Positions 9,721-18,399 of a stretch of 64,000 bases of DNA are shown one piece after another (the first letter of the stretch is position 1; every line of letters starts with the position of its first letter). The notes under the pieces are model-generated. The model did no database searches. It was given only the letters and a program-made list of their open reading frames with translations, and had not been told where the DNA came from. Position numbers and translations under genes: made by a program. Source of the stretch: Tahibacter soli (GTDB lineage Bacteria; Pseudomonadota; Gammaproteobacteria; Xanthomonadales; Rhodanobacteraceae); NCBI RefSeq assembly GCF_025717065.2, contig NZ_JAOVZO020000020.1:310001-374000 (forward strand), in the 5' to 3' direction.

Positions 9721-9752
9721 CCCTCTCCCCCAAGCGAGCTTGGGGGAGAGGG
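9721..9752. repeat. Intergenic palindrome, type A, second copy
   Basis: This is an exact copy of the element at 9443-9474, carried in the second duplication unit. Confidence 0.85.
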
Positions 9753-9829
9753 CTAAAGAAATTGCGTGCCGACGTTGAAATGTCGCTCCGTTCTCCAAAG
9801 CACGCGCCGCAACGCCGGAACCCTCGGCT

Positions 9830-9860
9830 CCTTCTCCCCCAACCGCGTTGGGGGAGAAGG
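9830..9860. repeat. Intergenic palindrome, type B, second copy
   Basis: This is an exact copy of the element at 9552-9582, carried in the second duplication unit. It lies about 100 bases past the 3' end of the minus-strand hydrolase gene and could help end its transcript. Confidence 0.85.
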
Positions 9861-9963
9861 CCGGGATGAGGGGGCGGCGACCACGGCACGTCGAGTTCCG
9901 GTTTTCGTCGCGAGACGAGCGCAACGCCGCACCGGCTCGGTCTGCACCCTCTCGTGCCCCCAA

Positions 9964-11730
9964 TCACGGCCTCGCCGCAACCGGCACATACAAAGCACTC
10001 GCACGCCGCGCGTCGTGATACACCGTCACCCGCACCTTCCGCGCATCCTTCGCCGTCTCGCGCGACACTTCCCCGCCGCTGTTGTAGTTCTTCTGCACGT
10101 GCGGCGAATTCACCGGCCCCACGACCAGTCTCAGCCGCGCGCCCTTCGGCACCACGCGCGCCGCGAAGGCGAAGCGCTCGAAATCGTACCGCTCGACCTT
10201 CCCCGGCGTCGCGAGCGTCGCCTGGTGCAAACCGCCGCGATGCCGCGCGCGTACGCGGTCGAAGCTCAGCAGGATGCTGCCGCCGTCCGGCGCGATCGCG
10301 TACACCGCCGCTTCGATATCGGTATCCGGCTGGTCGATCGCGATCCAGGCACTCAGACGGAAGAACCCCGCGATTTCCGTGTCCGCGTCGAACGGCGCCG
10401 TGTGATAGACGAGCTGTTTGCCGCCCCGCAACGCGACGCGCCGCTGGTCGACGAATTCGCGCTCGGGCGTATTGAGCGGATCGAGCGCCGCGTCGGAAAC
10501 GTCGAGCGGATCGTAGACGTAGCAGTCGGCGCCCGAGCGCTTCGCGCGTTCGCCGACGAGATCGCCCGACGCGTAGATGTCGTTCGCGCGGCCGTTCGCC
10601 GACGACAGATACCATGCCTGCGGCTCGTCGCCGATCGCCGCCAGCGACTCTGCATATTTCCACTGTTCCAGTCCGCCGACGTAGTACGCGACCGGCGCCT
10701 TGAGCAATTCCGGCTTCGGGCCGTCCTTCAGCGTGAAGTCGTACCACGCGCGATGCAGCGCGTTCATGTCGACGACGCCGGCCGGGCCGACGTCGACGCC
10801 GCGCACCTTCGCCTGCGGCTCGGCGACGCCCGCGTGATCCCACGGGCCGATCACGAGCCAGTGCTTCGCGCGTGCGGGCGGCGTCGCGTTCGCCAGATGT
10901 TCGCGATACGCCGTCAGCGCGCCGGGCTGGTCGGCGTCGTACTGCCCGGTGATCGTCAGCACCGGCAGGTCGATGCGCGCGTACTGCGCGTCGCTCGGAC
11001 GAAAACCGCGCCAGTACGCATCGAGCAGCGGGTGCGCAATCCATTCCTGAAACGTCGCATTCGCGCTGCCGAACAGCGTGTCGAGCGAGGCGTACGGGGC
11101 GTGCGCCGTGAACGCTTCCGCGAGACGCGGATTCCAGTACGCGTGATCGGAGAAGAGCCGCACCTGCGCCGTGCGTTCGGCCACGAGCATCAGCCAGCGC
11201 ACGACGTACGGCCGCCAGATGTTGTGGCGCATCGGAAAGTCGAGGCCCGGCATCGGCGACGCCGACGGCGCCATCGCCGCCAGATGCGGCGGCGCGCGGC
11301 TCGCCGCGGCCCACTGCGCGTAGCCGAGGTACGAGGCGCCCCACATGCCGACGCGACCGTTGCACCACGGCTGACGCGCGAGCCACTCGACGACGTCGTA
11401 GCCGTCGTCGGCCTCCTGCGCGAACGGCGTGAACGTGCCGCCGGAATTGCCGCGACCGCGCACGTCGACCGTGGCGAACACGTAGCCGCGCGCGGCGAAG
11501 TACGCGCCGACGTCGTGCAGGTCCTGCGCGTTGTACGGCGTCATCGTGAGCAGGCAAGGCAGCGGCTGCGCCTGGCGCTGCGGGCGGTGCACCGTCGCCT
11601 TGAGTTCGACGCCGTCGCGCAGCGGGACGGCGACGTCGATCCTGACCTCGATCGGGGCGAGCGTCTCTTCGGCGAACGCGGCCGAAGCGAGAAACAGGAA
11701 CAACGCGATGCACAGGCGCGGCAAGCTCAT
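9964..11730 (-). CDS. CocE/NonD family exported alpha/beta hydrolase
   Basis: This 588-aa protein has a signal peptide (MSLPRLCIALFLFLASAAFA), so it probably acts in the periplasm or outside the cell. The nucleophile motif WGASYLGYAQW belongs to the X-Pro dipeptidyl-peptidase/cocaine-esterase (CocE/NonD) superfamily. The C-terminal third looks like the family's beta-jelly-roll, with AYYVGGLEQWKYAE and LVYHTAPFDADTEIAGFF. Members cleave esters or acyl-peptides, and the exact substrate cannot be inferred. The ATG at 11730 has GAGG upstream and starts the signal peptide. A longer in-frame start at 11841 was rejected. A clear paralog lies at 22150-23940. Confidence 0.88.
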   Translation of the reverse strand: MSLPRLCIALFLFLASAAFAEETLAPIEVRIDVAVPLRDGVELKATVHRPQRQAQPLPCLLTMTPYNAQDLHDVGAYFAARGYVFATVDVRGRGNSGGTFTPFAQEADDGYDVVEWLARQPWCNGRVGMWGASYLGYAQWAAASRAPPHLAAMAPSASPMPGLDFPMRHNIWRPYVVRWLMLVAERTAQVRLFSDHAYWNPRLAEAFTAHAPYASLDTLFGSANATFQEWIAHPLLDAYWRGFRPSDAQYARIDLPVLTITGQYDADQPGALTAYREHLANATPPARAKHWLVIGPWDHAGVAEPQAKVRGVDVGPAGVVDMNALHRAWYDFTLKDGPKPELLKAPVAYYVGGLEQWKYAESLAAIGDEPQAWYLSSANGRANDIYASGDLVGERAKRSGADCYVYDPLDVSDAALDPLNTPEREFVDQRRVALRGGKQLVYHTAPFDADTEIAGFFRLSAWIAIDQPDTDIEAAVYAIAPDGGSILLSFDRVRARHRGGLHQATLATPGKVERYDFERFAFAARVVPKGARLRLVVGPVNSPHVQKNYNSGGEVSRETAKDARKVRVTVYHDARRASALYVPVAARP

Positions 11731-11923
11731 CGTTGGGACCTCGGGTTGCGCTACGGTCGGGAGGCGAGCGGGATGCTCGCGATCCACGCGCATCGTATCG
11801 GCGCAGATCGGCATCCCGCTCGACGTCCGATGCGAGCGCATACGCGAAACGTTTACGGCGGATCGAACGCCTGTCGATGCGCCACGCTTCGAACCGGCCC
11901 GACGAGGAACCGAGGTTCGCGAC

Positions 11924-12337
11924 TCAAGGCCGCGACGGCGCCCGATTGCCGAGTATCCCCATCCGCATCACCTTGACTCCGCCGTCGGCCAGTTCCGGCA
12001 GTTTCGCGAACCACGCCTGTACGTGCGGCGTCGCGTTGTGCGCCTCGAAGTCGGCCTGGCTCGCGAAGATCTCGTAGAACACGAAGTGGCCCGGCGCTTC
12101 GCGATCTTCGTGCAGGAAGTACGCAAGATTGTTCGGCTCGGCGCGCACCTGCGCGACCAGCGGCAGCGTCGCTTCGCGCAGCGCCTGCGCCTTGCCCGCC
12201 TTCGCGCGAACTTCGGCGACCACCGCATACGCGTCGGCGGGAATGTCGCGATACGCGACGCCGGCGGCATCGCGCGCCACGGCCGGCCCCGCGCCGGCGA
12301 GAACACTGGCAAAAAGGAACGACAACGAACGACGCAT
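11924..12337 (-). CDS. Exported ABM-domain monooxygenase-like protein
   Basis: This 137-aa protein has a signal peptide ending AVARD and then an antibiotic-biosynthesis-monooxygenase (ABM) dimeric alpha/beta barrel. The barrel includes AVVAEVRAKAGKAQALREAT, FVFYEIFASQADFEAHNATP and HVQAWFAKL. ABM proteins range from quinol oxygenases to proteins without known catalysis, and export of one is uncommon. The ATG at 12337 is preceded by GAGGAG. It follows the VOC gene by 24 bases, in what looks like a four-gene operon. Confidence 0.85.
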   Translation of the reverse strand: MRRSLSFLFASVLAGAGPAVARDAAGVAYRDIPADAYAVVAEVRAKAGKAQALREATLPLVAQVRAEPNNLAYFLHEDREAPGHFVFYEIFASQADFEAHNATPHVQAWFAKLPELADGGVKVMRMGILGNRAPSRP

Positions 12338-12361
12338 GACTCGTCTCCTCGGCTTTGTCAC

Positions 12362-13204
12362 TCAGGAAGTCTTCGCGGCTACCGCGCGGCGGCGCGCTTC
12401 GCGCGCGTCGTCGAACGTCCGCTTCACCGGCCCCAGCGCCTGCACGAATTCGAGCTGCTCGCCTTCCGGGCCCTTGCAGTAGATCAGCCGCCAGCCGTTC
12501 GACTTGCCCTCGGTGATCCCGTTGCTGTTCGCATCGAGCGGCGCGGCCAGGCGGTCCTTCTCCGTCGTCACCGTGAGCACGCGATTGGCGCGCACCTGCG
12601 TCATGCCGCGCCGTGCGGACTCGGCTTCGAGATCGGCGATGAACCGGTTGAAATCGACGTCGTCGCGAATGTGGAAGCAGATATGCATCATCCGCGGGAA
12701 CGCGGGACTCATGTGATCGAGCGGCTCGGCGAATGCGGCGCCGCTGCCCATCGGCTGCTCGGCGTCGCGATACTGCAGAAGCTCGATCACGACGTTGTCG
12801 AACTGGATGAAGCGCACGTCGAGGCGCTGCGCACCGCCCTTGAGATCGGGAACGCCGAGCGTGCGCGGATTGACGCGGCGTTCGCGCGCGACGATCTCCT
12901 GGTCGGTCAAGAGCGTGTTGTGGATGCGCTCGCCCTGGAAGTCGCCGTCGCGCATCACTTCGGTGCCGCCCAGCACCTCGGTGTAGAACGCGAACGCGCG
13001 ATCCATGTTCTGCACGGTCAGTCCGAAATGCTGCACGCCCTGCAGCCGCGCGCCGAGCGATGCGCCGCTGCGCGTCGCGGGTTGCGCGGCGGCGGTACCG
13101 GCCAGCGCCGGCACTGCCAGCCCGGCGACCAGCGCGAGCCCGCCGAGCTGCAGCGCGCCGCGCCGATCGAGATCCGTACCGTCGATATTTCTGTGGTTGC
13201 TCAC
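12362..13204 (-). CDS. Exported VOC (glyoxalase/dioxygenase-like) family protein
   Basis: This 280-aa protein starts with LDRRGALQLGGLALVAGLAV, a twin-arginine-like signal, although the RR is followed by GALQ and not the canonical FLK. The body is a vicinal-oxygen-chelate fold: GVQHFGLTVQNMDRAFAFYT at the N-terminal half and MMHICFHIRDDVDFNRFIAD in the C-terminal half, with LIYCKGPEGEQLEFVQ at the end. Possible metal ligands are the two His residues at the strand starts and the terminal Glu. VOC members are dioxygenases, glyoxalases or resistance proteins, and no substrate is evident. The ATG at 13204 has AGGAG upstream. Confidence 0.85.
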   Translation of the reverse strand: MSNHRNIDGTDLDRRGALQLGGLALVAGLAVPALAGTAAAQPATRSGASLGARLQGVQHFGLTVQNMDRAFAFYTEVLGGTEVMRDGDFQGERIHNTLLTDQEIVARERRVNPRTLGVPDLKGGAQRLDVRFIQFDNVVIELLQYRDAEQPMGSGAAFAEPLDHMSPAFPRMMHICFHIRDDVDFNRFIADLEAESARRGMTQVRANRVLTVTTEKDRLAAPLDANSNGITEGKSNGWRLIYCKGPEGEQLEFVQALGPVKRTFDDAREARRRAVAAKTS

Positions 13205-13261
13205 ATCGCGTCTCCTGGAATGAACACAAAGTGCCGCGTGTCGCTGCGACCGGCGGTCGCG

Positions 13262-13471
13262 TCACGACGTCTCGCTCGTGCGTGCGCCGGGGCCGAGCAC
13301 GAAGAACCAGTGGCAGAACAGGCCGACGCCCCAGCCGAGCAGCACCCACAGCACCCAGTACGGCGGCCCGGTCAGGCGATTGACGATCGCCAGCACGACG
13401 AGCGTCGGCACGAACGCGATCGCGTGAATCCGGAACCCGAGTTGCTTCTGCGCCGGCGTGGCGTTTTTCAT
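13262..13471 (-). CDS. Small 2TM-domain membrane protein
   Basis: This 69-aa protein has two predicted membrane helices (FVPTLVVLAIVNRL and WVLWVLLGWGVGLFCHWFFV) joined by GPPYW, the layout of the 2TM domain family. Its role is unknown. The ATG at 13471 gives the typical short cytoplasmic start MKNATPAQKQ. It lies 57 bases upstream of the VOC gene and 37 downstream of the SMP-30-like gene, in the same direction. Confidence 0.8.
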   Translation of the reverse strand: MKNATPAQKQLGFRIHAIAFVPTLVVLAIVNRLTGPPYWVLWVLLGWGVGLFCHWFFVLGPGARTSETS

Positions 13472-13508
13472 GGCGTTCGCCCTGGATCGTGGTCGTGGGC
13501 ACGCGGCG

Positions 13509-14618
13509 TCATCGCGGCAGCCAGCCGATGACGCGCGCATGCAGGCTGTGGATGTAAAGGCGGTCCGCGGTCTCGGTCGCGCCGGTCGTCTCGGGATAGG
13601 CGCCGCGCGGGTCCTGCAGGTCTTCGACGACGCGGCCGTCTTCGTCGATCGCGAAGACGTGGCCGTAAGGCGCGCCGGTCGGGAGCATCGCGCGCGGCAG
13701 CCGCAGCAGGACCTTGCGCAGGAACGGCCGTTGCGCGAGCGCGTCCGCGGCCGGGTTGCGCGGACGGAACAACCCGACCCACACGCGGCCGTCGCGCCCG
13801 CGCATCAGATTGTCGGGATAACCCGGCAGATTCTCGATGAGCGCGCGCGCCTGCGGCGAGCCGCCGCGCACGTCGACGTCGCGCGCCGCCGCGTCGATCT
13901 TCCAGATGCGGTAGCGCCCCGTCTCGGCCACGAACAGCGCTCGCCCGTCGGACGACAGCGCGATGCCGTTGGCGAACGACAGGCCGTGCGCGACGACGCG
14001 CGTGTTACCGGTCGCCGGGTCGCAGGCGAGCACGCGGCCGGTCGCCGCCTGCTCGAGGATGTCGAGCACGCTCGCTTCGTAGGTGCCGCCCCATTGCGCG
14101 GGCGAGAAGCGCGCGGACGCGTCGGTGAAGTAGATCGTCCCGTCCGCCGCCACGACGACGGAATTGGCGTAGCGAACCGGATCGTCGGCGCCGACGCGAT
14201 CGGCGAGAACGCGCATGCGCCCTTCGGCTGAAATGACGAGCAGTCCGATCATCGCGTCCGCGGCGACCATGCGGCCCTCCGCGTCGAAATCGAAGCCGAG
14301 CACGCGACCGCCCGTCTTCGCGAAGATCTCGCGGTTCGTACCGTCGGCATCCATGCGCAGCACGTTGCCGCTCGTCATCGCCGCGTACAGCTTGCCGTCC
14401 GGTCCGAACGCGATGTGCTCGGGGCCGAAGTCGCCGCCGAGGTCGATCGTGCGCAGGTCGGCCAGCCGCGTGTTCGGCGCATGCGCGCCGACGTAGCCGG
14501 GCGGTGTCGGCGCGGGCCATGCCACGGGCTCGGCGGGCACGGGCCAGAAGCACAGCCAGGCGACGATGCCGGCGAGGACCAGTGCCGCGATGCCGACGAG
14601 TTTTCGGAGGAATCTCAT
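13509..14618 (-). CDS. SMP-30/gluconolactonase/strictosidine-synthase-like protein
   Basis: This 369-aa protein has an N-terminal membrane anchor or signal (residues 5-28, VGIAALVLAGIVAWLCFWPV) and a six-bladed propeller fold. Propeller repeats include PEHIAFGPDGKLYAAMTSG, YANSVVVAADGTIYFTDASA and SFANGIALSSDGRALFVAET. Related proteins are lactonases, arylesterases or strictosidine-synthase-like proteins of plants and animals (APMAP). The NSVVV, TDAS and GIALS blocks fit the calcium-bearing core. It heads the four-gene group running down to 11924. The ATG at 14618 has CGGAGG-like sequence (on the plus strand CCTCCG) upstream. Confidence 0.85.
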   Translation of the reverse strand: MRFLRKLVGIAALVLAGIVAWLCFWPVPAEPVAWPAPTPPGYVGAHAPNTRLADLRTIDLGGDFGPEHIAFGPDGKLYAAMTSGNVLRMDADGTNREIFAKTGGRVLGFDFDAEGRMVAADAMIGLLVISAEGRMRVLADRVGADDPVRYANSVVVAADGTIYFTDASARFSPAQWGGTYEASVLDILEQAATGRVLACDPATGNTRVVAHGLSFANGIALSSDGRALFVAETGRYRIWKIDAAARDVDVRGGSPQARALIENLPGYPDNLMRGRDGRVWVGLFRPRNPAADALAQRPFLRKVLLRLPRAMLPTGAPYGHVFAIDEDGRVVEDLQDPRGAYPETTGATETADRLYIHSLHARVIGWLPR

Positions 14619-14782
14619 GTCCGTTGCCTGGCGCCGTGCGAGCGAATGCGGGTCTGCGACCGTGCGGCATAGATTCCGCGCGGGCGGTCGGCGGCGCGAG
14701 TCAAGCGTGGTAAAAAACGGTAGGGCGCCCGCCGCGTGCCGTACCGCCGCCGGGCGAAAGCGATCACCTCGAGAGGCACCCG

Positions 14783-17116
14783 ATGCGAGCCACTGCCGGT
14801 CGTTTCATCCGCTGCGCATCGCTCGTCGTCTCCGCGACATTTGCGGCAAACGCGCACAATGCCGCCGATGCGGCGGATGCGGACGGCGAGCGCGGCGCGG
14901 CGCAGCTCGACGAGATCGTCGTGACGGCGAACCGCCGCGCGCAGCCGGCCGACGACGTCGGCGCTTCCGTCGACGTTCTCGACGGCGCGTCGCTCAAGGC
15001 GCGCGGCGTGACGTCGACGGCCGACCTGCACAAGCTCGTGCCGGGACTCACCGCTGCCGACACCGGCGTGAACGTGCCGGCGTACTCGATCCGCGGCATC
15101 GGGCTCAACGATCCGAGCCTCGCGTCGAATTCGACCGTCGCGATATCGGTCGACGAGGTGCCGCTGCCGTACGCGGCGATGTCGCAGGGACGGATCCTCG
15201 ACATGCGGCGCATCGAAGTGCTCAAGGGGCCGCAGGGCACGCTCTACGGGCAGAACGCGACCGGCGGCGCGATCAACTACGTCGCCAACCGGCCGGGCGA
15301 CGCCGCGTCGTTCGGCGGCAGCCTCGGCCTTGCGCGTTTCGACGGCGTCGCCGGCGAAGGCTACGTCGACGTTCCGGTCGGCGACACGCTCACGGCGCGC
15401 GTCGCGGTCGGCGCGACGCAGGGCGGCGCGTGGCAGAAGAACTTCACGCGCGACGATGCGCTCGGCCGCGTCGACAAAGGCGCGACGCGCGCGCTGCTGA
15501 ACTGGCGGCCCGACGACCGGCTCGACGTCGATCTCGCCATCAACGGATGGGTCGATCGCTCCGACACGCAGGCCACGCAGATCGTCGCGTTTCGCCCGCA
15601 GGTGGCCGCCAACGCGCCGCGCGTGCCCGACGTGTTTTCGTCGCCGATCCCGCCCGCCGACGCAGGAGCCGCGAACTGGAATCCGGACCGCGACTACGCA
15701 CGCGACGACCGTTTCCGTCAGATGTCGCTGAAGGTCGCCTACGACCTGCGCGCCGGCACGACCCTGACGTCGATCACGGCCTATTCCGACTACGACACGC
15801 GCGCGTTCAACGATCGCGACGGCATGGCGCCCGCGAACTTCGAATTCGCGACGACCGGACGCATCGAATCGACGTATCAGGAACTGCGCGTGTCGGACGA
15901 CACCGCCGCGATGGCGTGGAGCGCCGGCGGCAACTTCCGCCGCGACCGCACCCGCGATTTCCAGTCGGCCGACGTGAGCCGCGCGACCAACACGTTCATC
16001 GCGGGCATGAAGCTCAATACGGTCGACTTCTGGTCGGCGCAGAACGTGAAGACCCACGCCGCATTCGCGGACGCGGAACTGCGCCTGACGCCGCGCTTGT
16101 CGGCGCTGGCCGGCGTCCGGTATACAAAGGACCAACGCGATTTTTCCGGATCGACCTGCGACGACGGCGACGGCGAGACGTCCGCGGTCTACACCTATCT
16201 GTCGAACACGTACCGCGCGCAGTTCGGACTGCCGCCGCTGCCGCCGATCGGTGCCGGCGAATGCGTCACGCTGTCGACCGACACGTTCACGCCGGGCATC
16301 GTCGAAGGCCGCCTCGTCGAGGACAACGTCGCGTTCCGCGGCCAGCTCAACGTGAAGGCGACCGATCGTTCGCTCGTCTACGCAAGCTTCTCGCGCGGCT
16401 ACAAGGCCGGTTCGTTCCCGACGCTGTCGACCGTATTCGCGCCGGGATACGACCCCGCGACGCAGGAGCGCGTCGACGCCGTCGAAACCGGCTTCAACGC
16501 CGCGGCGTTCGACCGGCGTCTGCGCGTGCACGGCGCGTTCTTCCGCTACGACTATCGCGACAAGCAGTTTCGCGGTCGGGTGCTCGATCCCGTCGTCGGC
16601 AACCTGTCGAAGCTCGTGAACATTCCGCGCTCGGTCGTCACGGGCGCGGAATTCAATCTCGAAACATCGCCGCTGCCGGGCCTGACGCTGCAGTCGGCCG
16701 TCGCGTGGCTCGATACCGAAGTGAAAGAATTCGTCGGCGTGAACCTCTACGGCCGGACCGAGGACTTCGCCGGTCAGACGCTGCCGTTCAGCCCGCCCTG
16801 GTCCGCGAACGTCGCGGGCCGCTACGAATGGAACCTGCGCGGCGGCCTCAAGGCGTTCGCCGGCGCGGATATCGCGTGGCGCAGCCGCACGTCCGGTTTT
16901 CTCGGCCGCGACCGGCCCGCGGACATCGACGCCTGGGCGACGCTCGATCTTCGCGCGGGCATCGGATCCGGCGACGACCGCTGGCAGGTCACGCTGTGGG
17001 GAAACAACGTCACCGACGCGTACTACGCGACCACCGCGATGCGGGTCGGCGATACGTTCAACGCCTACGCGGCAAGGCCGGCGACGTACGGAATCCTGCT
17101 GAGCTACAGCAACTGA
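14783..17116 (+). CDS. TonB-dependent outer-membrane receptor
   Basis: This 777-aa protein has a signal peptide, a TonB box DEIVVTANRR, and a plug with SIRGIGLNDPSLASNSTVAI and IEVLKGPQGTLYGQNATGGA. A 22-strand barrel follows, ending DTFNAYAARPATYGILLSYS. The IEVLKGPQGTLYG form is typical of iron-complex or general small-molecule receptors. It is divergent from the SMP-30 group (164-bp shared intergenic region). Its 3' end overlaps that of the convergent MFS gene by 13 bases. Substrate unknown. Confidence 0.92.
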   Translation: MRATAGRFIRCASLVVSATFAANAHNAADAADADGERGAAQLDEIVVTANRRAQPADDVGASVDVLDGASLKARGVTSTADLHKLVPGLTAADTGVNVPAYSIRGIGLNDPSLASNSTVAISVDEVPLPYAAMSQGRILDMRRIEVLKGPQGTLYGQNATGGAINYVANRPGDAASFGGSLGLARFDGVAGEGYVDVPVGDTLTARVAVGATQGGAWQKNFTRDDALGRVDKGATRALLNWRPDDRLDVDLAINGWVDRSDTQATQIVAFRPQVAANAPRVPDVFSSPIPPADAGAANWNPDRDYARDDRFRQMSLKVAYDLRAGTTLTSITAYSDYDTRAFNDRDGMAPANFEFATTGRIESTYQELRVSDDTAAMAWSAGGNFRRDRTRDFQSADVSRATNTFIAGMKLNTVDFWSAQNVKTHAAFADAELRLTPRLSALAGVRYTKDQRDFSGSTCDDGDGETSAVYTYLSNTYRAQFGLPPLPPIGAGECVTLSTDTFTPGIVEGRLVEDNVAFRGQLNVKATDRSLVYASFSRGYKAGSFPTLSTVFAPGYDPATQERVDAVETGFNAAAFDRRLRVHGAFFRYDYRDKQFRGRVLDPVVGNLSKLVNIPRSVVTGAEFNLETSPLPGLTLQSAVAWLDTEVKEFVGVNLYGRTEDFAGQTLPFSPPWSANVAGRYEWNLRGGLKAFAGADIAWRSRTSGFLGRDRPADIDAWATLDLRAGIGSGDDRWQVTLWGNNVTDAYYATTAMRVGDTFNAYAARPATYGILLSYSN

Positions 17117-18399
17117 ATCCGCCCGGGCTCCGGTCTCTCAGCGGCGGCCGTGTCGTCGTCCACCGTGCGCGCGGCGATGCGGAAGAAGACGGCCGCGACG
17201 GCCAGCAGCACGGGCGCGAGCAGCAGCGTGTAGCGCACCGTCTGCTCCGCGTAGCGCGCGCTCAGCGCGTCGTTGACGAGGCCGAAGACGAACGGCGCGC
17301 CGGCGCCGCCGGCGAGCGTCACGACGAGATACACGACCGCCGCGACGGAGCCGCGCACGCGCGGCGGCGACAGCGACGCATACGTCGCCATGGCGACGGG
17401 ATGATGTCCGCCGGCAATCAACGTGAAGCCGATCGCGCACCACGTCGCGGCCTGCAGCGACGGCGCGAGCGCCGAGGCGAGCATCAGCGGCGCCGACAGC
17501 GCCGCGATCGCGACGAGGAACTGCACGCGCCGACGCGCGCCGCGGCGCGCGAAGACGTCGCTGACCGGCCCGATCCACAACGCCGACGCGACGCCGCACA
17601 ACACGACCGTGCCGAAGATCGAACCCATCTGCGCGGCGCTCAAGCCATGCACGCGCATCAGGAGCACCGGAAACCAGACGAACCACGCGAACACGGCGCC
17701 CTGCAGCGCCGCGAACGCGACGACGAACGGCGGCAGCGTGCGGATCGCCAGGCACGCCCGCAGCATCTGCGACAACGCGACGGCCGGACGTGTATCGAGC
17801 GCCCCGGCACGGCGCGGCTCGGGAACGGTCAGGTAGAGCATCAGCGCGACGACGAGGCCCGGAGCGCCGACCGCGAACAGCGCGGCGTTCCAGCCGTACA
17901 GATCGCTCAGCTTGCCGCCGGCGTACGCGCCGAACGAAACGCCCAGGCCCATGCCGACCGAGCAGAACGTGAAGGCGGCGCCGCGCCGGTTCGCATCGAA
18001 CAGATCGCCGACGAGGCTCGCGGTCGCGGGCGTCTGCGCGGCCTCGGCGGCGCCGACGACGAGCCGCGCGACGACGAGCGCGGCGAACGTGCTCGCAAGG
18101 CCGCCGAGCGCGGTCGCGAGGCTCCACGCCGCCAGTGCGAGCGCGAGCAGGTTGCGCCGGTTCGTGCGGTCGACCAGCCGTCCCATCGGCAGGCTGAACG
18201 CCGCCTGCGCGAGCGCGAACGCGCTGCCCATGAGAAACCCCATCGCCGCATCGCCGACCTGCAGCTGCTTCTGGATCGGTACGAGCAGCACGACGAACGC
18301 CTGGCGGTCGACCGTGGCGATGAACGCGACGAGGGCCAGCACCGCAAGGGTCCACCAGCGCCGGCGCGCCGACGCGCCGGTCGCGGCGGCATCGCTCAC
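17104..18399 (-). CDS. MFS transporter, 12 membrane helices
   Basis: This 431-aa protein has about 12 hydrophobic helices. The loop between helices 2 and 3 carries the MFS motif A-like GRLVDRTNRRNLLALAL, and the first helix contains ATVDRQAF, common in the spinster/anion-cation symporter group. It probably exports or imports a small organic molecule. GTG at 18399 overlaps the TGA of the upstream regulator gene (GTGA), so the two are co-translated. Its stop codon lies inside the last codons of the convergent TonB receptor gene. Confidence 0.85.
   Translation of the reverse strand: MSDAAATGASARRRWWTLAVLALVAFIATVDRQAFVVLLVPIQKQLQVGDAAMGFLMGSAFALAQAAFSLPMGRLVDRTNRRNLLALALAAWSLATALGGLASTFAALVVARLVVGAAEAAQTPATASLVGDLFDANRRGAAFTFCSVGMGLGVSFGAYAGGKLSDLYGWNAALFAVGAPGLVVALMLYLTVPEPRRAGALDTRPAVALSQMLRACLAIRTLPPFVVAFAALQGAVFAWFVWFPVLLMRVHGLSAAQMGSIFGTVVLCGVASALWIGPVSDVFARRGARRRVQFLVAIAALSAPLMLASALAPSLQAATWCAIGFTLIAGGHHPVAMATYASLSPPRVRGSVAAVVYLVVTLAGGAGAPFVFGLVNDALSARYAEQTVRYTLLLAPVLLAVAAVFFRIAARTVDDDTAAAERPEPGRIQLL

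Larger units (their letters stand above)
9312..9867 (+). repeat. 278-bp tandem duplication starting in the parE 3' end
   Basis: Bases 9312-9589 are repeated at 9590-9867 with only a few substitutions, for example GGCGTC versus GGCTTC and CGCCCC versus CGCTCC. The unit begins at GAGCTGGCTCG inside parE, runs through the stop codon, and includes two palindromic elements. The second copy holds an orphan parE tail (SWLEEKGDLASLEV then stop) without a gene in front of it. The junction shares GAG, consistent with slippage or unequal recombination. Together with 9868-9963, where nothing is recognised, this fills the 606-bp gap between parE and the hydrolase. Confidence 0.9.

Noticed and set aside
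9488-9778. Small open frames across the duplicated palindromes
   Set aside because: They translate the palindromic repeats and the duplicated parE tail, with no start signal or plausible protein.
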